Below the pieces are notes generated by a model that worked only from the letters and a program-made list of their open reading frames with translations, searched no databases and was not told the origin of the DNA. The position numbers and the translations under genes are program-made. From assembly GCA_900556165.1 (NCBI GenBank), contig USNP01000008.1:1-12023 (forward strand): DNA of 12,023 nucleotides, read 5' to 3'. This DNA comes from an uncultured bacterium (GTDB lineage Bacteria > Patescibacteriota > Saccharimonadia > Saccharimonadales > Saccharimonadaceae). Below are positions 6,187 through 12,023 of the stretch, piece by piece; the stretch's first letter is position 1, and each line of letters starts with the position of its first letter.

Positions 6187-7074
6187 CTATTTGAGGTAGC
6201 CGTTTATGAAACTTTCTGCAGAGGTTTCTTTTCCGTTTGGTGTGACGAGCATTTTTATTTGTAAAAACTCACCATCAGCAAATTTTAGCGTTAGAGGTAA
6301 ATTTTTTGCATTAGAACTCACAATTTCAGCTTTTTTAATCACAACAAGATGTTCACCAATTTGAATTTTACTTTTTGGAAAAATTTCGAAAGCACGAATT
6401 TGTTGCTCGGCTTGTTCTGCGGTTTGTTTATCTTGATAAAGAAGAGCATCGCTTTTTTTAAGAAGTTGGCAATATGCAGCTTGCGAATCATCTTGTTTTT
6501 GCCCTTTGATTTCGCCAGAGATAATTTTTGGTAAATCTCGCACAAGCATTTCAGCGCCGATTTTACCACAAGTTTTATAAAGACTGCTCGCGGTTTCGGT
6601 TTTCGAAAGCTTAATTTCTTTTTGCGAATAAACATCGCCTGTATCCATTTCTTTCGAAAGTTTCATTAGCGAAACGCCGGTTTTTTCGTCACCGTTTAGA
6701 ATTGCGCTTTCAATTGGGCTTGGGCCGCGATATTTTGGTAAAAGTGAAGGGTGAACATTTACGATTGCTGGTGTAAATAAGTCTATAATTTCTTGCGGAA
6801 CAATTCGCCCAAAAGAAACCAAAACGCCCACTGGGTTTTCAAAAGTTTGCACAAAATCAACAATTTCACTCATTTTTTGCGGTTGAAGCACTGGAATGTT
6901 GAATTTTTCACCGATTTTTTTTACTTTTGGTGCTTGGAGTTTTTGTCCGCGACCTTTTTTTGAATCTGGCTTGGTAATAATTCCACCAATTTTGAAATTT
7001 TCATCAATTAATTTTTGGAGTGAAATTGCTGAAAATTCTTCAGTTCCGAAGAAAATAATTGGCTTATTCTTCAT
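6187..7074 (-). CDS. fmt: Methionyl-tRNA formyltransferase
   Basis: 295 residues, near the usual 310. It formylates Met-tRNAfMet using 10-formyl-tetrahydrofolate, producing the initiator recognised by IF-2 (infB, in this window). Visible: N-terminal Rossmann strand IIFFGTEEFS (6-15); the loop region KPDSKKGRGQKLQAP (35-49) expected to contact the tRNA; VNVHPSLLPKYRGPSP (105-120) with catalytic Asn106 and His108; and KEMDTGDV (141-148) with catalytic Asp144. These positions agree with the E. coli enzyme. The C-terminal OB-like domain covers about 205-295. The ATG lies inside the end of def (11-base overlap, shared ATGAAGAATAA), so translation is probably coupled and no separate promoter is needed. 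All catalytic residues are present and the assignment is secure. Confidence 0.96.
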   Translation of the reverse strand: MKNKPIIFFGTEEFSAISLQKLIDENFKIGGIITKPDSKKGRGQKLQAPKVKKIGEKFNIPVLQPQKMSEIVDFVQTFENPVGVLVSFGRIVPQEIIDLFTPAIVNVHPSLLPKYRGPSPIESAILNGDEKTGVSLMKLSKEMDTGDVYSQKEIKLSKTETASSLYKTCGKIGAEMLVRDLPKIISGEIKGQKQDDSQAAYCQLLKKSDALLYQDKQTAEQAEQQIRAFEIFPKSKIQIGEHLVVIKKAEIVSSNAKNLPLTLKFADGEFLQIKMLVTPNGKETSAESFINGYLK

Positions 7075-7654
7075 TTAAATCATCCCAAAGATCAGTGTTA
7101 TTTCTGATATCTTTTTCGTAATTTAATGGTTGCAATTCGCCATCTTCATCAAGTCGGTAAAAAGCATCTTTTTTATCACGGATATGATCGATGAAAAGAA
7201 CACCGTTAGTGTGGTCAATTTCGTGTTGAAGCACACGCGCAAGAAAGCCTTCGGCTTTAATTCGAACTTCATTTCCGTGAATATCAAGCGCTTTTACGCG
7301 AATTTTTGAAGCTCGCGGAACTTTACCATAAATTCCTTTAATTGAAAGGCAACCTTCGAAATCTTCAATAGTTTTTCCTTCAAATTTGGTGATTTCTGGG
7401 TTGATTAAAGCGGTGAATTCTTTATTATTTTTATCATCTAAATCGCTTCGAACGATGATAATTTTGTAAAGTTTATTAATCTGTGGTGCAGCAATCGCGG
7501 CTGAAATTTCGTGCGGATGGGCATTCTCCCAGTCGAGGCTGGCATCAATCATATCTTGCACAATTTGGCGAACTTCATCTGTAATAACATGAACCCGTTC
7601 GCATTTTTTGCGCAAATTTTGGTTAGGTAAGGTTATAATATCTTCTTTTTTCAT
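7064..7654 (-). CDS. def: Peptide deformylase
   Basis: 196 residues. It removes the formyl group from the N-terminal Met of new proteins and completes the cycle started by Fmt. Metal site: EGCLS at 100-104 (Cys102) and QHEIDH at 143-148 (His144, Glu145, His148), both intact. The first family motif, GxGLAAPQ, reads SAAIAAPQ here (51-58). Both glycines are replaced, while AAPQ with the Gln that helps catalysis remains. The tail after residue 160 is longer than in E. coli (169 residues) and ends in an acidic stretch. It overlaps fmt by 11 bases, the classic def-fmt pair. A TATAAT box with TGG extension seven bases upstream of the ATG predicts a leaderless def-fmt message. priA, a common partner of this pair, lies further on the same strand but is separated by an opposite-strand cassette. 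Confidence 0.95.
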   Translation of the reverse strand: MKKEDIITLPNQNLRKKCERVHVITDEVRQIVQDMIDASLDWENAHPHEISAAIAAPQINKLYKIIIVRSDLDDKNNKEFTALINPEITKFEGKTIEDFEGCLSIKGIYGKVPRASKIRVKALDIHGNEVRIKAEGFLARVLQHEIDHTNGVLFIDHIRDKKDAFYRLDEDGELQPLNYEKDIRNNTDLWDDLNEE

Positions 7655-7661
7655 TATTTTT

Positions 7662-7670
7662 ATTATACCA
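7662..7670 (-). promoter_or_regulatory. Extended -10 promoter for def-fmt, predicted leaderless
   Basis: Minus strand: TATAAT (7662-7667) preceded by TGG, seven bases from the ATG at 7654. No good -35 box is present at the expected distance (TAGCTT at 7685-7690), so it probably relies on the extended -10. It is back-to-back with the plus-strand promoter at 7699-7727. Confidence 0.5.
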
Positions 7671-7698
7671 TTTTTAGGGTAAAAAAGCTACAAAATCA

Positions 7699-7727
7699 TT
7701 GATTTCTAGGTTTGAATATGGTAAAAT
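7699..7727 (+). promoter_or_regulatory. Promoter for the unknown two-gene cassette
   Basis: TTGATT (7699-7704), 17-base spacer, TAAAAT (7722-7727) with TGG extended -10. The -35 sequence is identical to that of rpsA. The leader of about 70 bases holds a 24-codon frame (ATG 7746, stop 7818-7820, ending RTLYRGGYYALGK) that lacks a ribosome-binding site, and AGAGGTGG (7791-7798) ahead of ATG 7804. Confidence 0.6.
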
Positions 7728-7803
7728 TAAAACCAGATATTTAAAATGGCAAATATTTCGAATGAGCTAAGAATGCTCCGCACTTTATATAGAGGTGGTT
7801 ATT

Positions 7804-8081
7804 ATGCCTTGGGGAAATAATGATAATGCTAACACTCCTGATAATTTTGGAACGGCGAAAGCTATGGTGGTGCTACACACGGAACAGACTCTAATGGTAA
7901 CCCTGTAACTTTTGCATTTGATGGCAGCGGTGGAACTTATATTTCATCTGGCCACATTGAATCTCCAAATGATTTTTGGGGGTATTGTGCTGATGGTGCA
8001 AAAGGACACGACTATTTTCGGGCTGATGGTTCTTCGGATTTTGGTAATAATCATGATGGAGACCGTGGACGCTATATGTAG
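7804..8081 (+). pseudogene. Small Gly/Asn/Asp-rich protein, apparently frameshifted
   Basis: ATG 7804 follows an AGAGGTGG ribosome-binding site, but its frame stops after 34 codons (TAA 7906-7908). After about 7857 the downstream sequence reads as good protein in another frame, to TAG 8079-8081. Restoring one A in the AA at 7851-7852 joins the two into 92 residues: MPWGNNDNANTPDNFG continuing into NGESYGGATHG and ending DFGNNHDGDRGRYM. The product would be rich in Gly, Asn and Asp, have one Cys, several aromatic residues and His, and no signal peptide or membrane segment. I recognise no family. Promoter, ribosome-binding site and terminator are intact, which fits either a recent mutation or a sequencing error better than old decay. 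No slippery heptamer is visible at the junction, so programmed frameshifting is unlikely. Confidence 0.55.
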
Positions 8082-8089
8082 CAGTTTTT

Positions 8090-8113
8090 GGCGAGTGTAT
8101 ATCTCGCCTTTTT
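8090..8113 (+). terminator. Terminator between the two cassette genes
   Basis: GGCGAG (8090-8095) / CTCGCC (8103-8108), 7-base loop, followed by TTTTT. It lies nine bases after the first gene's stop and 21 before the second gene's ATG. Strong expression of the first gene with partial read-through into the second would fit. The minus side lacks a T-run. Confidence 0.7.
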
Positions 8114-8134
8114 AATTTATATAAAGGATATAGT

Positions 8135-8484
8135 ATGAAAGAGAATATTAATAATTTCTTAAAATTAGTAAAACCAAAAAATGACAGGGAAATGTTTTCG
8201 GCGTTGATTTATCTTGCGTTGATATTTTTGAAACAGATAATTATCAAGGTATAGAATATCTTGCGAAAGATTATTATGGTCAAATGGTTTCTAAAGGGCG
8301 AGGTTTTTCTAACCCCGATAGTAAATTTTCGCCAAGCGTGGTGGATTTTGGCGAGCTAACTGGCTTTATGCTTGAAGATATTGAAAAGATAAAATCCGGC
8401 AAAATAACGAAAGATGAAGTGAGAAAAGCTAATTTAGATTATTTAAAGAATTATGTTTTTAACACTTTGAAAAAAGATAATTAA
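8135..8484 (+). pseudogene. Unknown 116-residue protein, apparently frameshifted
   Basis: ATG 8135 (AAAGGA upstream, about 8123-8128) opens a frame that ends at TAG 8252-8254 after 39 codons. From about 8195 another frame carries the continuation to TAA 8482-8484. Adding one T to the run at 8195-8198 gives a continuous 116-residue product: MKENINNFLKLVKPKNDREM, then FFGVDLSCVDIFETDNYQG, YLAKDYYGQMV, a VVDFGELTGFMLEDIEKIKSGKI segment, and a helical lysine-rich end. The exact slip point could lie anywhere from about 8184 to 8210. A shorter intact product from ATG 8284 (66 residues) is possible but has no clear ribosome-binding site. The protein is soluble, mixed alpha/beta by eye, of no family I recognise. 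A small partner or immunity-type protein for the upstream gene is speculation. Its stop codon overlaps the priA stop (8481-8483). Confidence 0.55.
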
Positions 8485-10472
8485 ATCAATCCTGGTGGAT
8501 CTAAATCGACTCGCCATTGTGGCTTGCCTTGAAACTCGCGCGCAATCTCTAAAAGCGGTGCGCGTTTTTTGCTTTTAATTACAATTTGCCAACGATAAGT
8601 TTCGCCCACGCGTTCATAAAAAGCTGGAGTTGGACCAAAGATTTGAACATCTTTCGAAAATTTTTTACGAATTTCGCGCGCTTCTTTTTTTGAATTTCGC
8701 ACAGCTGAAATCTCGGTTTTATAAACGCAAGTTAACTTTAAAAGATACACGAAAGGTGGATAATTTTGTTTTTGGCGATTTTTAATTTCAAAATTATAAA
8801 ATCCAGTGTAATCTTGATTTAAGCCAAATTGGATCGATGGAGCTTCAGGTTGATAAGTTTGAATAATCACATTTGATTCGTTAGAATGTCGTCCAACTCT
8901 GCCAATCACTTGTGAGATTAACTGAAAATTTCGCTCGCTCGAAGTAAAATCGGGCAAAGCTAATCCTGCATCGGCCTGAACTACACAGACAGTTTTTAAA
9001 TTTGGTAAATCCAAACCTTTGGCAACAACTTGGGTTCCGATAATAATATCAATCTTACCGTTGCGAATTTCGTTATAAAGCTTTTCTACAGTTTTATTTT
9101 TATCGCTATCTGCATCAAAGCGTGCAATTTTTTTCTGAGGAAAGAGCTTTCGAATTTCTTCTTCAATTGCTTTTGTGCCGATTCCTTTATGGATAATTTC
9201 TGCTTCACCGCAATCTGGGCAAGAAATTGGTGGGCGTTCTTTGTGTCCGCAAATATGGCAAGTTAGCAAGAATTTATCGGCGTGTAGAGTTAGTGGAATA
9301 AAACAATTTGGACAAAGCGCTGTCCATCCGCAATTATGACAAAGTGTAATGCTGGCTGAACCGCGACGGTTGTGATAAATTAAAACTTGTTTGTTTTCGC
9401 TTAAAGTTTGCTCCATTTTGGCGAGCATTTTTTTCGAAAAAAAGCGGTGGTTTTTTGAATCTTTTTTTGTTAAATCAACCAGTTCAATTTTTGCTGGTTG
9501 AGCTTCTTTTTTGGCAAGTTTGGTTAGTCTAATAATTTCGTTTCCGCCATTTTGTTCAGAAAGTTTTGCTAAAAAATAATCTTCAACTAGCGGTGTCGCA
9601 GAACCAAAAATTGCTTTAAAATTAAAATTCGAAGCCAAAAAACTACTTGCTCGAAGTGCTGAGTATTTTGGCGTTTGATCTTGCTTAAAACTCGGTTCGT
9701 GACATTCATCAATTACTATTAACCCCAAATTTCGAACTGGTGCAAAAAGGGCAGAGCGCGCACCAATGATTATTTGTGGACTTTCGTCGTTCAAAATTTT
9801 TAACCAAGTTTTGTGTCGCTCAGCTTCAGTTTGATGCGAGTGAATAATTTTAATATTCGAAAAATGTTTTTTAAAATTTGAAACTAGCTGTGAAGTTAGT
9901 GCGATCTCTGGTACGAGAATAATCGCCGATTTTCCCGTGTTCAATATTTTTTCGGCTTGATTAATATATATTAAAGTTTTTCCTGATCCGGTAATTCCGT
10001 GAAGCAAAACCGTTCCAGAATTAATATTGTCAAGTTTTTCGAGCGTATTTTGTTGTTCTTCTGTGTATAAAAAAATTGAACAACTTTCAGTACTTTCATC
10101 TGTTTTTGTGGCAGTTTTTAAGCTGGAGATTTCAAGCTTTTCGCTTTTTGAAAATCGGCGTGACTTATTTAATCCGCTCGGTAAAATTCCACTCAAAACT
10201 TGCGCGAGTGGCGTGGCATAATATTCGCTCATCCATTTTGAAAGTTTAATCAAATGCTTTGGAATCGGCGTTTTTGAAATTATTTTTGAAATTTCGCGCG
10301 TTTCGAAATCTGGCTTTTTTGCTTTTTTCCAGACCACGCCAATGAGATTTTTTTTGCCAACTGGAATTTCGACAATTTGCCCAATTTTAAGTTCTTCAGC
10401 CGAAGAATATGTAAGAATATCGCTACCAGAACGAATAATTTTTGTTGGTGCAATATCATAATAAAAACACAT
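8481..10472 (-). CDS. priA: Primosomal replication restart helicase PriA
   Basis: 663 residues (E. coli 732; the N-terminal DNA-binding region is shortened). This 3'-5' DNA helicase recognises stalled forks and starts reloading of the replicative helicase. Visible: N-terminal 3'BD-like domain (1-100, with GQIVEIPVG); Walker A GITGSGKT (159-166); Walker B box DECHE (255-259); motif III GSATP (290-294); motif VI QVIGRVGR (521-528). Eight zinc cysteines lie between the helicase lobes in four pairs: 378/381, 387/390, 405/408 and 418/421. The end RVDLDPPGLI matches the usual VDxDP closing strand. The box is DECH where most PriA have DEEH. A -10 box nine bases before the ATG suggests a nearly leaderless message. 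The 3' end overlaps the convergent unknown gene by four bases, with no terminator visible between them. The assignment is secure. Confidence 0.96.
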   Translation of the reverse strand: MCFYYDIAPTKIIRSGSDILTYSSAEELKIGQIVEIPVGKKNLIGVVWKKAKKPDFETREISKIISKTPIPKHLIKLSKWMSEYYATPLAQVLSGILPSGLNKSRRFSKSEKLEISSLKTATKTDESTESCSIFLYTEEQQNTLEKLDNINSGTVLLHGITGSGKTLIYINQAEKILNTGKSAIILVPEIALTSQLVSNFKKHFSNIKIIHSHQTEAERHKTWLKILNDESPQIIIGARSALFAPVRNLGLIVIDECHEPSFKQDQTPKYSALRASSFLASNFNFKAIFGSATPLVEDYFLAKLSEQNGGNEIIRLTKLAKKEAQPAKIELVDLTKKDSKNHRFFSKKMLAKMEQTLSENKQVLIYHNRRGSASITLCHNCGWTALCPNCFIPLTLHADKFLLTCHICGHKERPPISCPDCGEAEIIHKGIGTKAIEEEIRKLFPQKKIARFDADSDKNKTVEKLYNEIRNGKIDIIIGTQVVAKGLDLPNLKTVCVVQADAGLALPDFTSSERNFQLISQVIGRVGRHSNESNVIIQTYQPEAPSIQFGLNQDYTGFYNFEIKNRQKQNYPPFVYLLKLTCVYKTEISAVRNSKKEAREIRKKFSKDVQIFGPTPAFYERVGETYRWQIVIKSKKRAPLLEIAREFQGKPQWRVDLDPPGLI

Positions 10473-10481
10473 ATACTTTTT

Positions 10482-10487
10482 ATTTTA
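10482..10487 (-). promoter_or_regulatory. -10 box for priA, near-leaderless
   Basis: Minus-strand TAAAAT, nine bases upstream of the ATG at 10472, giving an expected 5' leader of about two or three bases. The -35 position (TTTCTT at 10505-10510) is poor, so the call rests on the -10 box and on the pattern shared with other minus-strand genes. Confidence 0.35.
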
Positions 10488-10534
10488 CACCAAAAAAGTT
10501 CAAAAAGAAAATTGTTTTTTACGGAAAATAAGCC

Positions 10535-10563
10535 TTGCGAAAATTTTCGAAATTTTGTAAAAT
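10535..10563 (+). promoter_or_regulatory. Promoter for the winged-helix regulator and probably recJ
   Basis: TTGCGA (10535-10540), 17-base spacer containing TTCGAA, TAAAAT (10558-10563). Transcription should begin near 10570, ahead of AAAGGTGAG and ATG 10586. This rules out the in-frame TTG at 10535 as the start codon, because it is the -35 box. Confidence 0.6.
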
Positions 10564-10585
10564 AGTAATTATAAAAGGTGAGAGC

Positions 10586-10906
10586 ATGGTAGATTTAGAC
10601 ATTTTTATTACATCACGAGTTAAACGAAAAATTGTTGTTTTTTTTGTAACATATCCAGTGATCAAAATGCACTCACGCGGTCTTGCAAAACTTCTTAAAG
10701 AAGATCCGGGAAATATTCAGCGCGAACTTGCCAAGCTTGAAGCGGCAGGATTTTTAAATCGAGAAAAAAAGAAAAATACATATACTTATTTTGCAAATAC
10801 GAATTTTTTATTCTTTTCGGAACTTCAATCGATAGTTGTGAAAGTTCGCGAGCAAAATAATGTTTCGCGTCAAAATCGTTATATTGAAAAATCTGTAAAA
10901 AGGTAA
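10586..10906 (+). CDS. Winged-helix DNA-binding protein
   Basis: 106 residues from ATG 10586, which has AAAGGTGAG upstream and lies just downstream of the promoter. A winged helix-turn-helix is clear: helix 1 SRVKRKIVVFF (10-20), then HSRGLAKLLKEDPGNIQRELAKLEAAGFLNRE (29-60) with the recognition helix at about 42-53, and a Lys-rich wing KKKNTYTYFA (61-70). The wording EDPGNIQRELAKLEAAGFL is typical of wHTH domains in ArsR-like regulators and of those fused to or paired with nucleotidyltransferases. No nucleotidyltransferase is adjacent. The last 30 residues form a basic helix and tail. recJ begins 12 bases after the stop with only a weak ribosome-binding site, so the two are probably translated from one message. 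This suggests, but does not show, a link to DNA repair. No ligand-binding domain is present. The target is unknown. Confidence 0.85.
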   Translation: MVDLDIFITSRVKRKIVVFFVTYPVIKMHSRGLAKLLKEDPGNIQRELAKLEAAGFLNREKKKNTYTYFANTNFLFFSELQSIVVKVREQNNVSRQNRYIEKSVKR

Positions 10907-10918
10907 GATTTTTGATAA

Positions 10919-12023
10919 ATGGTGGAGCAAATTTTTGAGCAAATTTTAAAGAATCGTGGAATTTCAAAAGAGAATCGTGAAGCTTTTCTGAATCCGAATT
11001 ATGATAACCAACACGATCCTTTTTTGTTACCCGATATGAAAAAAGCAGTTGAAAGACTACTTATTGCACACAAAAAACAAGAGAAAATTACAGTTTATGG
11101 TGATTATGATGTTGATGGTGTTTCGGCTTCAACGGTGATTTTAACAGCTTTCGAAAAGTTCGGTTTTAAAAATGTTGATTATTTTTTACCGGATCGTTTT
11201 AAAGATGGCTATGGAATGAATGAGCGTGGCGTGAGAGTTCTTGCGGATCGGGGGACAAACTTAATTTTAACGGTTGACTGCGGAAGTTTAAATCACGCTG
11301 AAATTGATTTTGCAAAAGGTTTTGGGATCGATACAATTGTAACCGATCACCACAATATTGCCGAAGTTCAACCAAATGCGGTTGCGGTTGTAAATCCACG
11401 TAGGAAAGAAAACAAATATCCTCAGGCTGAAAATTTTGCTGGCGTTGGGGTAGCATTTAAGTTGGTTCAAGCGCTCCAAACTAAACTCGAGGGCTTTCCT
11501 GCTGGTCAAGAAAAGTGGCTACTTGATATGGTGGCACTCGGCACCGTTTGTGACATTATGAAACAAACGGTTGAAAATCGCCAAAACACTTTTTGGGGGC
11601 TAAAAGTTCTTTCGAAAACACGCCGAGCTGGTTTGAAATCGATGCTTGCATTAGCTGGCGTAAAAGATCCGACGAGTTCGACTTTAGGTTTTATTATTGG
11701 GCCACGAATTAATTCTGCCGGTCGGCTTGAAACTGCCGAAAAGGCATTAGATTTAATGCTTGAAAAAGACTCTTTTGTTGCTTTCGAAAAAGCCAAAAAC
11801 CTTGATGATTTAAACAAGAAACGCCGTAAAATTCAACATGAAGCGCTCGAAATTGCAATTCAAAAAGCCGAAGATTTTAAAAATGATAAAGTTTTGGTTG
11901 TGGCTGATGATAGTTTTAATGATGGAATTATTGGAATTGTGGCGAGCGGTTTATTAGAACGTTTTAAAAAACCAGTTTTTGTGATTTCGATTGAGGGCGA
12001 TGTAGCAAAGGGTTCGGCGCGTA
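10919..12023 (+). CDS. recJ: Single-stranded-DNA-specific exonuclease RecJ (N-terminal two thirds, runs off the right edge)
   Basis: 368 residues in the window, where a full RecJ has about 560 or more. This DHH-family 5'-3' exonuclease acts in recombination and mismatch or base repair. Motifs: YGDYDVDG (60-67) with metal-binding Asp62, Asp64 and Asp66; TVDCGS (118-123); VTDHH (141-145), the DHH motif; LGTVCDI (207-213) with Asp212; GPRINSAGR (261-269); and DDSFNDGIIGIVASGL (330-345). The last normally reads WHxGVIGIVASRL, so Trp, His and Arg are replaced by Phe, Asn and Gly. The start is ATG 10919 because TAA lies immediately upstream in frame. GTG 10922 is an alternative. Codons 3-10 contain a tandem 12-base repeat (10925-10948) encoding EQIF-EQIL. 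It is probably co-transcribed with the winged-helix gene. The family call is secure; the final domain is not seen. Confidence 0.95.
   Translation, partial: MVEQIFEQILKNRGISKENREAFLNPNYDNQHDPFLLPDMKKAVERLLIAHKKQEKITVYGDYDVDGVSASTVILTAFEKFGFKNVDYFLPDRFKDGYGMNERGVRVLADRGTNLILTVDCGSLNHAEIDFAKGFGIDTIVTDHHNIAEVQPNAVAVVNPRRKENKYPQAENFAGVGVAFKLVQALQTKLEGFPAGQEKWLLDMVALGTVCDIMKQTVENRQNTFWGLKVLSKTRRAGLKSMLALAGVKDPTSSTLGFIIGPRINSAGRLETAEKALDLMLEKDSFVAFEKAKNLDDLNKKRRKIQHEALEIAIQKAEDFKNDKVLVVADDSFNDGIIGIVASGLLERFKKPVFVISIEGDVAKGSAR

Noticed and set aside
7746..7820. 24-codon frame ending in RTLYRGGYYALGK as a double-glycine leader peptide
   Set aside because: It has no ribosome-binding site, the GG lies within six codons of the end with no cargo, and its 3' part overlaps the 7804 start in another frame.
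7846..7860. Programmed ribosomal frameshift in the first cassette gene
   Set aside because: No slippery heptamer or downstream stem was seen, and a single missing base explains it more simply.
7912..8115. 67-codon plus-strand frame across the first cassette gene
   Set aside because: It runs through the cassette terminator, has no ribosome-binding site, and is out of phase with the Gly/Asn/Asp-rich frame that continues the 7804 gene.
10535..10585. N-terminal extension of the winged-helix protein from TTG 10535
   Set aside because: The TTG is the -35 element of a good promoter, and ATG 10586 has its own ribosome-binding site.
11199..11817. Several minus-strand frames opposite recJ
   Set aside because: They overlap a clear RecJ reading frame with intact motifs and have no initiation signals.
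1..12023. tRNA, rRNA, CRISPR array, insertion sequence or attachment site
   Set aside because: No cloverleaf with a CCA-adjacent acceptor, no regularly spaced repeats, and no transposase frame or terminal inverted repeats were found by eye on either strand.

Overview
The window is an AT-rich bacterial chromosome segment. The best guess is a member of the Candidate Phyla Radiation (Patescibacteria), probably near Saccharibacteria. Reasons: proteins are compact, one gene is recognisable as the Patescibacteria-typical DUF5663 family, and the informational genes sit in very small transcription units. TGA is a normal stop codon (5731-6144 ends on it), which argues against the TGA=Gly lineages such as Gracilibacteria. 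The taxon call is an inference from gene content, not from a marker search.

Layout, left to right. (1) 1-463, minus: start of a gene running off the left edge, with motifs resembling the ADP-ribosyltransferase fold. It is divergent from a small basic KGG-repeat protein (616-867, plus), which has a near-perfect sigma-70-type promoter. (2) 911-2220, minus: a small HExxH metallopeptidase with a C-terminal zinc ribbon, behind a ROK-family sugar kinase. (3) 2373-5322, plus: ribosomal protein S1 (rpsA) then initiation factor IF-2 (infB), with two abutting hairpins between them and a strong terminator after infB. (4) 5367-5675: a C-poor stretch without a convincing gene. (5) 5731-6144, plus: DUF5663 protein. 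(6) 6187-7654, minus: def-fmt, overlapping by 11 bases (N-formyl-methionine cycle). (7) 7699-8484, plus: a two-gene cassette of unknown function. Each gene appears broken by one missing base. It lies between def and priA, which are neighbours in many bacteria. (8) 8481-10472, minus: primosomal helicase priA. (9) 10586 to the right edge, plus: a winged-helix regulator and the start of recJ.

Functional theme: translation initiation (S1, IF-2, Fmt, Def) alternates with replication-fork repair (PriA, RecJ). Small lineage-specific proteins lie in between.

Two window-wide signals stand out. First, minus-strand genes at the head of transcription units have a -10 box only 6-9 bases before the start codon, which predicts leaderless mRNAs, while plus-strand genes carry Shine-Dalgarno sites. 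Second, the palindrome TTCGAA occurs about 36 times by hand count, several-fold above expectation, in all three codon phases and in non-coding DNA.
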